Assembly: GCF_003340345.1 (NCBI RefSeq)
Contig: NZ_PPTQ01000003.1
Location: 62,001 to 126,000 of the forward strand
Direction: 5' to 3'
DNA length: 64,000 bases
Source: Paraeggerthella hongkongensis
Lineage (GTDB): Bacteria > Actinomycetota > Coriobacteriia > Coriobacteriales > Eggerthellaceae
In this document: in pieces, positions 25,895 through 34,785 of the stretch
Layout of the letters: each line of letters begins with the position of its first letter
Position numbering within the stretch: the first letter of the stretch is position 1
Notes under the pieces: generated by a model
What the model was told of the DNA's origin: nothing
Seen by the model: the letters and a program-made list of their open reading frames with translations, nothing else
Databases searched by the model: none
Program-made: the position numbers and the translations under genes

Positions 25895-26764
25895 CTAGTA
25901 CAGCAGGAACACCGAGTATCCCAACTGGTAGATCAAAACCCTGAACAGGAGCGACGTTGCCACGGCCACGATGGCTGCCACGATCATGAGCGTCTTGGAC
26001 GCGCCGACCTTCTTCTTGGCAACGAGGGCGCACGCAAGGGCAAGCACGGCGCATACGAGGGCCAGCCAGAACATCATCGCTCCGTCGCCGGTGGTCATGA
26101 CCGCCAGCAGGCTGTCCACATGCACCGGCGCGGTGGTCATCTGCGTCGGGTCGGCGTAGTGGCCGTAGGAGGCGATGGTCGCCGTGGCGCAGGCGGCCAC
26201 GTAGATCAGGTCGCCCACCAGCTGGGCGATGGCGCCGAAGAACGTCAGCTGGATGGCCGTTTTCTCGACGGCTTCGTCCTTTTTCAGAACGGAGATGAAC
26301 CACAGGGCCACCGGGCCGAGCAGGCAGGCGTTGCCCAGGTAGAAGGCGATGAGCGCCATGCCCCATGCGGGACGAGCCGGCATCAGGTAGGAGTGGGCGG
26401 TTGCGAACACCATGCCGACGGCCACGACCAGCGTGACGATGGCCAGCCACTTGGGCAGAGCCTTGTCACCGCGCAGCATCGCGAACCAGATCACGATCAC
26501 GATGCCCAGAGCCACGCACCCGATAAGCTCCTGGGTGATGCCGGACGTGATGTGGCCGAAGCCGTTGAAGATGCGCTCCCAATGCTCCAGGTGCAGGAAG
26601 GCGCCGATGCCGCCGATCACCAGGGATGCGAACGACGTGACGAGCGCCGGCATCTGCAGGTTGCGACCCTGGCCCTTGATGGCCAGGATGGACATGCTGG
26701 CCAGAAGGCCGCACGTCAGGCAAACGAACAGCGTGAAGATAACCAAAGGCCACTGAGTTTCCAT
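25895..26764 (-). CDS. DmsC-type quinol-oxidising membrane anchor of the dehydroxylase-like operon
   Basis: The 289-residue membrane protein has eight predicted helices and a DmsC-like layout (TCGLLASMSILA near the N-terminus, then GGIGAFLHLEHWERIFNGFGH). It is the third gene of the operon; its ATG shares one base with the ferredoxin stop (TAATG), implying translational coupling. It should deliver menaquinol electrons to the Fe-S subunit at 26764 and the large molybdoenzyme at 27400. Confidence 0.88.
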   Translation of the reverse strand: METQWPLVIFTLFVCLTCGLLASMSILAIKGQGRNLQMPALVTSFASLVIGGIGAFLHLEHWERIFNGFGHITSGITQELIGCVALGIVIVIWFAMLRGDKALPKWLAIVTLVVAVGMVFATAHSYLMPARPAWGMALIAFYLGNACLLGPVALWFISVLKKDEAVEKTAIQLTFFGAIAQLVGDLIYVAACATATIASYGHYADPTQMTTAPVHVDSLLAVMTTGDGAMMFWLALVCAVLALACALVAKKKVGASKTLMIVAAIVAVATSLLFRVLIYQLGYSVFLLY

Positions 26765-27396
26765 TACTCATCACCTCCTTCCCAATGATGGTCGCGCAAG
26801 ATGAACGAGAACGCCGGGTCGTTGCCCACGTTGGGCAGGTGGTAGATGTCGGACTCCTCGAAAGGCTCCAGGAATTCGGTCATCTTGCGCTGCGTGTCGG
26901 CCGAGTCGAACGATCCCACGTAGGAATCCAGGCCCTCTTCCGTGTCGCCCACCCAGCGAGCGTTGCCGCCGCACTGGCTGACGCACTGGGGCAGCTCGCC
27001 CTGCAGAAGCTTCTGCTCGCACAGCGTGCACTTCTCGACGACCTTCTCCTCTTCGTTGAGGTAGCGAACGCCGTACGGGCAGGCCATGACGCAGAACTGG
27101 CAGCCGATGCACTTTTCCTTATCGATCTGGATGGAGCCGTCCTCGGCCACATGCGAGGCTTCGGTCGGGCACACCTTCACGCACTCGGGGTTCTGGCAGT
27201 GCTGGCAGCCGATGGGCAGGAAGTACATGTACACATCGGGGAACTGGCCCGATCCGCCCGGGATGGGGTTCGGCCCCACGCGGACGACTTTGTTCCAGTA
27301 GTTGCCGATGGGCACGTTGTTCACGGCCTTGCATGCAACCGAGCAGGCCAGGCAGCCCACGCAACGGTTGAGGTCGGTGATGATAGCCTTCGTCAT
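26764..27396 (-). CDS. DmsB/NrfC-type Fe-S subunit of the dehydroxylase-like operon
   Basis: The 210-residue protein carries four [4Fe-4S] motifs: CVGCLACSVAC, CQHCQNPECVKVCP, CIGCQFCVMACP, and CTLCEQK with CVSQC. The last set is slightly irregular (CVSQCGG where CxxxCP is usual). It starts three bases after the catalytic subunit stop and overlaps the anchor start. An acidic C-terminal extension of about 40 residues is absent from the other DmsB proteins here. Confidence 0.9.
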   Translation of the reverse strand: MTKAIITDLNRCVGCLACSVACKAVNNVPIGNYWNKVVRVGPNPIPGGSGQFPDVYMYFLPIGCQHCQNPECVKVCPTEASHVAEDGSIQIDKEKCIGCQFCVMACPYGVRYLNEEEKVVEKCTLCEQKLLQGELPQCVSQCGGNARWVGDTEEGLDSYVGSFDSADTQRKMTEFLEPFEESDIYHLPNVGNDPAFSFILRDHHWEGGDE

Positions 27397-27399
27397 GTC

Positions 27400-30300
27400 T
27401 TACTCCCTCCCTTCGTAGACGGGCAGCCATTCCTTCAGACGAGGGTCGTCGGAGGTATGGATGATGGGCGTGCCGTTGCTGTCGCACGGCACCGGGTTGT
27501 TGAACGGCGAGTTCTCAGGCGTTGCCTTGTAGATCTTCACCTGGTAGGCGCGCAGGTTGGACGTGCCGGAGTGCGGGTCCTGGGCGTCGTGGTCGATCAG
27601 CTGGTTGACCTGCGAGAACTGGAATCCGTGGCCAGCGTCTTGCACCTCGGGGTACCACCAGGTGTGCTCGAGGTTGATAACGTCCTCGTCCACACCGTAG
27701 TACAGGTCGGCCACTTCGCGTATCTTGCCCCACTCGGTTTCGATCCACACCCAGTCGCCCTGCTCGATGCCGTATTCCGCGGCCGTCTTGGGATTGATCT
27801 CCACGCGGGGGACCGGCCACAGCTCGCGGCACCAGGGAAGCTGGCGATGCTCGGAGTGGAAGTACACCGGAATGCGGCGACCGGTGGTAGCGGTCAGCGG
27901 GTACTCCTTGATGCGGTCGCCGTCCTTCGGGCCATGGGGCGGCTCGACCCAGCTGGGCAGCCACCAGTCCTTGCGATCGGGATGGTGGGATTCCATGACG
28001 GTGGACCAGATCTCCTGCTTCATCGTGGGGGTGAACCAGCCGGGCTTCCAGTCGCCGATGCCCTTGCCGGCCGTGTAGTCCAGGCGGGCCCACACGCGGT
28101 CGCGTGCGCGCATCGCGCCGGTCTGGTAGCGGCGGTACGTGCCCCAGTTGCGCGGCTCGATGTCCTTGGCCTGCCACCAGCCGTGCTCCTGGAAAGCCGC
28201 CACGTACTCGTCCCACGTCTTGTACTTGGGCTTGACTTCCGCCATCGGAACGCCGTGGCGCTCGTAGGTGGGAACGCCGTTTTCAACATGCCACGTGGTG
28301 TAGGTCAGCTCGTCGTCGGTCAGGAGCTTGATGGAGTCGTCGAGCTGCCACTGGATGTCGGGCCACTCGTTGCCCGGCTCGTCGGTCCACTTCCACTTCA
28401 TGCGGCGCGCCAGATCCATGACGATCTCGGGGTCGTACTTGGCTTCCGCGGGCGGTTGCACGCACTTGACGGTAGCGCCCATGGCGCCGGCGGAACCCTG
28501 GCTTGCGCGGGGCGAGTTGAGCTCGATCCAGTGCGCAACCGGCAAGATGATGTCGGCGGTATCGTTTTGCGGCGTATGCCACAGGTTGAGGTCCACGAAG
28601 AAGTCCAAGGACAGCAGAGCTTCCCAAGCGGTGGTGCTGTTGGATTGGCTCATGAAGTTGCCGGACTCGTTCCACAGCGCGCGCACCGGGTACGGATCGC
28701 CCGTGAGCACGGCGGTCCACAGCGAGTGGCTGTCGCACCAGTACTGCCACCAGCTGATCAGCGGGAACTTCTCGATGCCGATCTGCTTCTGGTTGACTTC
28801 CGCCGGCGGGGTGGATGCGCCCGGAGCCCAGGCGCTGAAGCCCTGCAGGTCGCCGTCGATGGGAACGATTGTCGGGCCGCGGTTGCCGCCCGGGGTGTCC
28901 ATGTTGCCGGTGATGCCCACCAGGTTGTCGAAGGCGCGGCAGTTCTGGATGGCGTTGCAACCGTGCTCGACGGCCAGCATGTACTGGATGCCGCCGTTGC
29001 CGTAGCCGGTGGACGGGTCGAGGCGCGTGCCGTACGCCGTAGCGGCGGCTTCGATCTCGGAAGCGGGGATGCCGGTGATTTCCGCGGCAACCTCGGGCTT
29101 GAACTCGGCGGCGCGAGCCTTGTAGTGCTCCCAAACCGGCTTGACCTTGTGCTTCTTGCCGTCTTTGAGCTCGATTTCGAACTCGCCCTCAAGAGCGGGG
29201 TCGATGGCGGGATCGAACGGCATGGGGTCGGGCAGCCAGCCCTGGGTTTGGCCGGGCAGCAGGTTGTCCTGCGCGGCCTCGCGGCCCTGGCGCGCCTTCT
29301 CGGAGTCGTAGTTCTCGCCTTCCCAGAAGCCGCCCGTCTCGTCGATAACGCCTTCCTGGTCGGCGTTGAACCAGGTGAAGGGACCGTACTCGTGCTTGAC
29401 GCCCTCGGCGGCAAGCTTCTCCCAGTTGTTGTCGTACACGAGGAACTTGTAGGGGCTGCCGCCCTCCTTGACGTCGCTTTCCTTGAGCAGGTGCGTCTTC
29501 ACGTCCCAGTACGAACCGTCGGTGCGGACGGTGGGGAAGCCAGACGGCTCGATGTCCTCGCATACGAGGAACGGCGCGTTCGTCCACTTCTTGACGTACA
29601 GATCGTCGTAGAGCTTCTTCTCGATAATGACGTTGGTCCAGGCCAGCGCCAGTGCGCCGTCGGTGCCGGGACGCAGGTGCTGCCAATAGTCGGCTTCCTT
29701 GCCCATGTTGGCCATGCGGGGGTCGCAGCTGATGTGGATATCGGCGCGCGACGCGACGTCGACCGTGGTGCGGCAGGAGTCGTCGTAGTTGGACAGCTCC
29801 GAAGCGCCGCCCCACTGTACGTATACCTTCGGGCGGGTGATGGTTTCCATCCAGGACATGGCGAACTGCGACACCATGGTGGTGGCGAAGTGGCGCGGGC
29901 CCTTGCAGATCTGCCACGCCTCGATGTTGTTCGGCGTTTCCAGCATGTTCTTCAGAATGGACTCCGAGTGCATGCACCAGATGCGCGAGGTGCCTACCTG
30001 GCAGGCGATCGACTCTCCGCCGTACTTGCCCTTGATTTCCATGAAGTTGCTGATGATGGTTTCCATCGCCTCGTCCCATGTGATGCGCTGCCAGCCGGGC
30101 TCTTCGCCCTTGGGGTTGGTGCGCTTCATGGGGTAGTGCAGACGGTCGGGGTGGTACGCGGCCTGGATGGACGACTGCGATTTCGTACAGCAGTTGCCCA
30201 TCGACTGATACGCGCCCTCGTCGCCCTCGATGCGGATGGCACGGCCGTTCTGGACGATGACCTTAACGCCGCATTCCATTTTGCCGCAGCCGCGGCAGCA

Positions 30301-30453
30301 CGTCTTCACGGCGACGGTGTCGTTGCCGGAAACTTCGCTGTACGTCTGGTCTGCCAACGCCGTACGCGTCGACGCGCCGAACGCGGCGACGGTTGCGCCC
30401 GTGATGGCTGCGGTCTTGACGAACGTGCGTCGAGACATGGTCAGTGTATCCAT
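27400..30453 (-). CDS. Large Tat-exported molybdoenzyme, catechol-dehydroxylase-like
   Basis: The 1017-residue molybdopterin oxidoreductase has a Tat signal (MSRRTFVKTAA at 6-16) and a [4Fe-4S] motif (Cys53, Cys56, Cys61 and Cys88, or Cys52 with Cys56). Its length, the RTFVKTAAITGA signal and the Trp-rich C-terminal region (WWLPSWVEPPHGP, HTWWYPEVQDAG) match my knowledge of the Eggerthella/Gordonibacter dehydroxylase clade (dopamine, hydrocaffeate, DOPAC and catechin dehydroxylases), which is distantly related to pyrogallol transhydroxylase. These enzymes remove an aromatic hydroxyl group from catechols using quinol-derived electrons. The substrate here is unknown. The start has GGAGGAGGAG immediately upstream. 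The operon includes its ferredoxin and anchor, and a membrane LuxR gene lies divergently beyond a 376-base gap. Assignment to this clade is from memory of the family, not a search. Confidence 0.75.
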   Translation of the reverse strand: MDTLTMSRRTFVKTAAITGATVAAFGASTRTALADQTYSEVSGNDTVAVKTCCRGCGKMECGVKVIVQNGRAIRIEGDEGAYQSMGNCCTKSQSSIQAAYHPDRLHYPMKRTNPKGEEPGWQRITWDEAMETIISNFMEIKGKYGGESIACQVGTSRIWCMHSESILKNMLETPNNIEAWQICKGPRHFATTMVSQFAMSWMETITRPKVYVQWGGASELSNYDDSCRTTVDVASRADIHISCDPRMANMGKEADYWQHLRPGTDGALALAWTNVIIEKKLYDDLYVKKWTNAPFLVCEDIEPSGFPTVRTDGSYWDVKTHLLKESDVKEGGSPYKFLVYDNNWEKLAAEGVKHEYGPFTWFNADQEGVIDETGGFWEGENYDSEKARQGREAAQDNLLPGQTQGWLPDPMPFDPAIDPALEGEFEIELKDGKKHKVKPVWEHYKARAAEFKPEVAAEITGIPASEIEAAATAYGTRLDPSTGYGNGGIQYMLAVEHGCNAIQNCRAFDNLVGITGNMDTPGGNRGPTIVPIDGDLQGFSAWAPGASTPPAEVNQKQIGIEKFPLISWWQYWCDSHSLWTAVLTGDPYPVRALWNESGNFMSQSNSTTAWEALLSLDFFVDLNLWHTPQNDTADIILPVAHWIELNSPRASQGSAGAMGATVKCVQPPAEAKYDPEIVMDLARRMKWKWTDEPGNEWPDIQWQLDDSIKLLTDDELTYTTWHVENGVPTYERHGVPMAEVKPKYKTWDEYVAAFQEHGWWQAKDIEPRNWGTYRRYQTGAMRARDRVWARLDYTAGKGIGDWKPGWFTPTMKQEIWSTVMESHHPDRKDWWLPSWVEPPHGPKDGDRIKEYPLTATTGRRIPVYFHSEHRQLPWCRELWPVPRVEINPKTAAEYGIEQGDWVWIETEWGKIREVADLYYGVDEDVINLEHTWWYPEVQDAGHGFQFSQVNQLIDHDAQDPHSGTSNLRAYQVKIYKATPENSPFNNPVPCDSNGTPIIHTSDDPRLKEWLPVYEGRE

Positions 30454-30640
30454 ACTCCTCCTCCTTCTCCTTGCTTCTCGTCTTCTCCTCGTCTGCGGAT
30501 GAGAGGGAAGGGGGCTGCCGTGGACCGTGGCCCGACGGTGCAGAGTCCCTCGTTTCCGCGGTCATGACCTTACGGATGCGAGGGGGTTGCGAGCATCGCT
30601 TAAAGCTTGCGAGGGCGGGATCGGCGCATCATAAATTCTT

Positions 30641-30656
30641 ATGATTTTGCAATCAT
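30641..30656. promoter_or_regulatory. Candidate operator in the dehydroxylase/LuxR divergent region
   Basis: ATGATT, TTGC, AATCAT form a perfect palindrome in the 376-base gap between the dehydroxylase-like operon and the divergent LuxR gene. A second smaller inverted repeat (CAGGT...ACCTG, near 30665-30681) follows. The element lies about 190 bases from each start codon. The half-site resembles the TGAT/ATCA content of the operators at 3227 and 9400. The rest of the gap shows no gene. Confidence 0.45.
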
Positions 30657-30829
30657 GAAAAAGAACAGGTGTATTTGACCTGGTGTTTTACTGCTTGGTC
30701 TCTAAAATATCTCGAAACTAGGATAAATGCGCCCACGAACGCGCTTGCCGCTTTTTCGTATAATCGAACGCGCCGGCAGAGGGGCTGGCGCAAGAGGCGT
30801 TTCTCATTGGCTCGAGGGGTGGGGGGAGC

Positions 30830-32293
30830 ATGGAACAGCTTCGTACTGCATGGGATTCCACGTTGGGAAAGCATCTTTCCCTGAAACGCGTAGCGGGCCT
30901 GGCCTTGCTGTGGCTTTGGATGATCATGATGTTCTACAGCATTGTGCCGTACGGGTTTTCGTCGGACGTGCGTGGTTCCTTGTACGCGAGTTTGCTTGTA
31001 TCGCTGGTGACCATGGTGGTCACCATGCTGTTCGTGGTCGTGATCGTGCGGCGCGAGCGGATATGCCAGAACCGGTCCGTTGTGGCGGGGTCGGCCGTGA
31101 TGATGTGCTTGGGCAGCGCGCTCACGCCGTTCTCCGATCCGAACACGCCGACGGGTATGCTTGTTTTGGGCATCAGCGCCATCATGACCGGCACGGGGTC
31201 CGCCGTTTTGTTCCTGTGCTGGATTGAGCATCTGTCCAGCTTGGGCGGACGTCTTGCCCTGGTGGAACTTGCCATGTCGCTGTGCATGGCGTTCATTGCG
31301 GGATTCATTCTTATTGCCACTCCGCCGCTTCCCGCCATCGTGGCCGTGGCGGCGGTTCCCATTGGATCGGCGTGGCTGCTTCGATCGTGTTCGCAAAGCG
31401 ACGTCCAGCTTGTTAAGGAAACCGAAGAGCCTTTGTCTCGGAATACGATCGCGCTGTTCGTGAAGTCGCTTGCGGGGGCGGCCCTTATCGGTGCGCTGGC
31501 GGGCTTTTTCGACGTGGTCTCGGGGTGCAAAACCTATGAAGTGCAGGATATTTTCGGAGCGTACCTGTTTCTTGCCGGGTTCATCGGCGCACTGGCGGTG
31601 TGCCTGATCGCGGTGTTTCTGCACCGCGACAGCATCTTCTTCTCGTACCGGCTTTCCATGCTCATGCTGTGCCTGGGCTGCTTGTCCACGCCGTTTCTGG
31701 CAGACAACAACACGTATTCGAGCGCGCTTATATTCGGCGGGTACCATTGCTACGTCATGGTGCTGTGCGTGGTATGCATCGACGTGGCAACCAGTTTCAA
31801 GATTGGGGCCGCACGAGCGATCGGGCTGGGATTCGTTGCCCTGTACGGCGGCGAAACCATGGGATCCTTGCTTGCTCATTCCCTGGAGGCTACCGGCATC
31901 CCCCTGTTCGATCTCACCGTGGTGACGTTGGTGGCCGTGTCGATCCTGTTCATTGCGCATCTGTTCCTGTTTACGGAAACCGACCTGATCAAAATAGGCA
32001 TTGGCGAGGTCAGCATGGTCGCGCCTGTTTCGGAGGACGCCGAGGAAAGCCGGGAAAGCCAGGTTGATCCTTGCGACGTCATCGCCGATCGCTTCGGGCT
32101 TTCGCCGCGCGAGACCGACGTCTTGCCGCTTTTGCTGGAAGGGCGAACCATATCGCGCATTCAGGAGACGCTGTTCATATCGGCGGGAACGGTCAGTACG
32201 CACATCAGGCACATCTATCAGAAGACCGGTGTGAACAACCGCCAAGAGCTGATCGATTTGGCGCACGGCTCGCTTGAGGACGGGGCGGTTTAG
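30830..32293 (+). CDS. Membrane LuxR-family regulator (copy 4, beside the dehydroxylase-like operon)
   Basis: The 487-residue protein has about twelve hydrophobic segments starting with RVAGLALLWLWMIMMFYS, then a short acidic linker and a LuxR helix-turn-helix (LSPRETDVLPLLLEG, SAGTVSTHIRHIYQK, ending QELIDLAHG). It is divergent from the dehydroxylase-like operon and is probably its regulator. Related membrane LuxR proteins flank catechol dehydroxylase genes in Eggerthella, where they are linked to substrate-specific induction. The ATG follows GGGGGGAGC. The gene at 32300 starts six bases after its stop, so they are cotranscribed. Confidence 0.87.
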   Translation: MEQLRTAWDSTLGKHLSLKRVAGLALLWLWMIMMFYSIVPYGFSSDVRGSLYASLLVSLVTMVVTMLFVVVIVRRERICQNRSVVAGSAVMMCLGSALTPFSDPNTPTGMLVLGISAIMTGTGSAVLFLCWIEHLSSLGGRLALVELAMSLCMAFIAGFILIATPPLPAIVAVAAVPIGSAWLLRSCSQSDVQLVKETEEPLSRNTIALFVKSLAGAALIGALAGFFDVVSGCKTYEVQDIFGAYLFLAGFIGALAVCLIAVFLHRDSIFFSYRLSMLMLCLGCLSTPFLADNNTYSSALIFGGYHCYVMVLCVVCIDVATSFKIGAARAIGLGFVALYGGETMGSLLAHSLEATGIPLFDLTVVTLVAVSILFIAHLFLFTETDLIKIGIGEVSMVAPVSEDAEESRESQVDPCDVIADRFGLSPRETDVLPLLLEGRTISRIQETLFISAGTVSTHIRHIYQKTGVNNRQELIDLAHGSLEDGAV

Positions 32294-32299
32294 CGCGCG

Positions 32300-32833
32300 A
32301 TGGAGACGACTTACCTTCACGAATACGTATGCGTTGCGCGGCTGGGCAGTTTCACGGCCGCTGCGGGCGAGCTGCACCTTACCCAGTCGACGTTGAGCAA
32401 GCACATCGCCGTGCTCGAGCGCGAGTATGGGGTTGATTTGTTCGTGCGCGAACGCAGCGGCGTGCGGTTGACCGAGGCGGGAAGGGTTCTGTACGCCCAG
32501 GCCGTGAAGCTAGAACGCGTGCTTGCGCAAACCCGAGCGCTTTTGCAGGCCGTGCCTTCGGGAGTCGTTTCCAATATGGGCGTGGTTTGGGACGTTCGAC
32601 GCAACACCGAGCTGCGTTGCAAGTGCCGTCGAGCGGCCGAGAAGTTCGGCTTGACCGATCGGGAAGCGGGGGCGCTCGTTCTTTACCTGGAGGAACGCGG
32701 GTTCGACGGCATCCAGGAAGAGCTGGGCATCGGGCGCGACGACGTGGCCGAGGTTTTGGGCGGCGCGTACCGGAAGCTCGGCGCGGAGGGTAAGCAGGAA
32801 GCCCTTGATCTTATCCATTCCATTTCGGAATGA
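32300..32833 (+). CDS. Small LysR-LuxR hybrid transcription factor
   Basis: The 177-residue protein has two recognisable DNA-binding-type ends and no effector domain. Residues 1-65 are a LysR winged helix-turn-helix (FTAAAGELHLTQSTLSKHI, then LFVRERSGVRLTEAG) with the start of the LysR dimerisation helix. Residues about 110-177 align without gaps to the LuxR domain of the preceding gene: FGLTDREAGALVLYLEERG against FGLSPRETDVLPLLLEGRT, IQEELGI against IQETLFI, and EALDLIHS against ELIDLAHG. The LuxR recognition helix is degraded (RDDVAEVLGGAYRK where TVSTHIRHIYQK is expected), so this half may dimerise with the membrane LuxR protein rather than bind DNA. It lies six bases after copy 4. The LysR sensor domain is wholly absent. 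Confidence 0.8.
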   Translation: METTYLHEYVCVARLGSFTAAAGELHLTQSTLSKHIAVLEREYGVDLFVRERSGVRLTEAGRVLYAQAVKLERVLAQTRALLQAVPSGVVSNMGVVWDVRRNTELRCKCRRAAEKFGLTDREAGALVLYLEERGFDGIQEELGIGRDDVAEVLGGAYRKLGAEGKQEALDLIHSISE

Positions 32834-32955
32834 TCGTAGACCCGACCGAAGCGGTTGGGCATACTGGGACGGTAGCTGAGCACTTGATACGAAGCTGGGG
32901 GGCTTCAAGGCAGAGGGCTTCATCTTTGGAACTGCAAGAAGATGGAGGCCTGACA

Positions 32956-34743
32956 ATGAGTGCTGATACTGTTGCATCAGTCGAAGACGTGATGCGATTT
33001 CTTTTGGATTTGGACGACGGCGCCTGCGCGCGCATCGAGCGTCCTTCATCCGTCGATCTTACCGATGCGCTTTTGGCGAAAGCGAACCAGCGGGCTGCCG
33101 CCGGCGCGCGCGTGCTCGTCGTGTGCGCAGATACCGTGGCCGAGCGCCGCTATCTTGATCGCTTGCCCGCGTACCCGGCTTTGGACGCCGCCGCCGTTTC
33201 CACGATGGAACGCGTTGCGCTTCGCATGGCTGCGCTAGACGGGGTGCGTGCGGCAACGAATCGCGATCCGCGCATTTTGGACGCCAACGAGCTTGACGTG
33301 CTCATGGAGGACATGAAGGTGAGCGGCCTCAAGCCTCGTCGCCTGCGCGAAATGCTCAAGTTCTTCTACAAAGGCTTGAGCGAGTACGCCAACGAGCAGG
33401 ACGATTGGCTGATCAACTACGAAGAGCAGCATTTGTTCGCCATGCTGTCTGAGAACATGGAAGTGCGTCGCGCCATGTTGCCGTTCGAGGCGTCGGCCTT
33501 GGCGTACCGCGGCATGGTGGAGGCGGGCGTCGAGCGCGAAAGCCTGATGGTGCTCGTGGACGACTACGGCACGCTGAGCAAAGCGTCCCAGCGGCTGATC
33601 GAGCACCTTGCCACCGATGGGATGGTGGTTGCCGGAACGACCGCGCCCGTATGCAACGCCGACGAAGCGTATCCGCATGGGGAGGGGTTCCGAACGTTCG
33701 CCGAACGCCGCGATGCCGTATGCGTGCGCGTGGGCGAAGCCGCCCAGCCGGTGCGCACGTGCGCGGTGCTGGACAGTCCGGTGGACGAATTCGCGTTCGT
33801 GGCCGATGCCGTTGCGCAGCGTTTGGAAGAGGGCATGGACCCGAGCGACGTGCTGGTGGCCGTTCCCAACAAAACGTGGGCGTCCCAGATTGCATCGGCG
33901 CTCGAGCGGCGCGGCGTGGCCGTCTGCGTGGACGCAGGACCTGCGAAGATCAAAGGGGACCCTCGCACGCCGGGCGCGTTTTCTCACATGAAGCTTGCCG
34001 CCTTCCTGCGCTTGCACGCCAATCCGAACGACCTGCCGGCATTGCGGTCATGGCTGGGATTCGGCGACTGGCTGCTTCGTTCCGATGCGTTTTTGGAGCT
34101 TATGGCGTATGCGCGCAACCATGAGACGACGGTGCCGCAGGCTATTGCGGATTTGCGCCGCGTGCCCGATGCCGAGCGCGCTTCCGAGGTGTTCGGGAAG
34201 CTGGACGCTCCGTTGGACGAGCTTGCCGCCCTGCAGGATGCTTGTCGATCCGGTTTGACGCGCGACCAGGCCATCACGCTGTTCGAAGGCGCTGGCATGT
34301 TGCTTACGCCTGCGCAGCAGGCGCTGTTGGGCGACGATCCCAACCATGCTGACATTGACGGACTTGCCGCGAGCGCGTTCGGCGGCCCGGTGCGATCGGG
34401 CGACGGGGCCGGCGTGGTGGTTGCGCCGTACCGACGCTGCCATGGGCGATTCTCGCGCGCGACGTTCGTGACCGGCTTGGTGGGCGGGTTCCTTCCGGCG
34501 CTTGACGCGGTGGACGACAAATTCACCATCGACCATCGCCGTGCTGCCCTGGAGCGTGAGCGCGCGCTGTTCGAGGACGTTGCCGCTACGGCTCAGGACC
34601 AGACTGTATGCACATGGTTCAAGCGCGACCTCTTGGAGAACACCGCGTCGTTGAACATGCAAACCGGGCGCGTGTTCGTGAAGGACGACGTGCGCTACGC
34701 GACGCTGGTTCCCTCCGAGTTCGTTTCCGGCCTGGCATCTTAG
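32956..34743 (+). CDS. Degenerate UvrD/Rep-like helicase (pseudo-enzyme) heading an Fe-S operon
   Basis: The 595-residue soluble protein follows the UvrD/AddA fold order but lacks its catalytic motifs. The Walker A position (about 30-36, before AKANQRAAAGARVLVVCAD) reads PSSVDLT, with no GxGKT. The Walker B/DExQ position reads VDDYGTLSKASQRLIEHL (about 201-218). A motif-IV-like stretch (GMDPSDVLVAVPNKTWASQIASAL) and a C-terminal RRAALERERALFEDVAAT, in place of the usual ERRLFYVALTRA, can still be followed. ATP hydrolysis is therefore unlikely. The ATG at 32956 has GGAGG eight bases upstream. The genes after it encode a winged-helix-like protein, a TorD chaperone and Nap-type electron carriers, an unusual partnership. 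It could be a DNA- or protein-binding scaffold. Confidence 0.65.
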   Translation: MSADTVASVEDVMRFLLDLDDGACARIERPSSVDLTDALLAKANQRAAAGARVLVVCADTVAERRYLDRLPAYPALDAAAVSTMERVALRMAALDGVRAATNRDPRILDANELDVLMEDMKVSGLKPRRLREMLKFFYKGLSEYANEQDDWLINYEEQHLFAMLSENMEVRRAMLPFEASALAYRGMVEAGVERESLMVLVDDYGTLSKASQRLIEHLATDGMVVAGTTAPVCNADEAYPHGEGFRTFAERRDAVCVRVGEAAQPVRTCAVLDSPVDEFAFVADAVAQRLEEGMDPSDVLVAVPNKTWASQIASALERRGVAVCVDAGPAKIKGDPRTPGAFSHMKLAAFLRLHANPNDLPALRSWLGFGDWLLRSDAFLELMAYARNHETTVPQAIADLRRVPDAERASEVFGKLDAPLDELAALQDACRSGLTRDQAITLFEGAGMLLTPAQQALLGDDPNHADIDGLAASAFGGPVRSGDGAGVVVAPYRRCHGRFSRATFVTGLVGGFLPALDAVDDKFTIDHRRAALERERALFEDVAATAQDQTVCTWFKRDLLENTASLNMQTGRVFVKDDVRYATLVPSEFVSGLAS

Positions 34744-34785
34744 CAGGACGACTTCTTCGCGCCATTCAATTGAAAGGAACATGAT

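Noticed and set aside
26785-30567. A 1260-codon open frame antisense to the dehydroxylase-like operon
   Set aside because: It overlaps real genes completely, shows low-complexity Val/Leu/Arg/His-rich translation and arises from the high GC content; no domain or ribosome site supports it.
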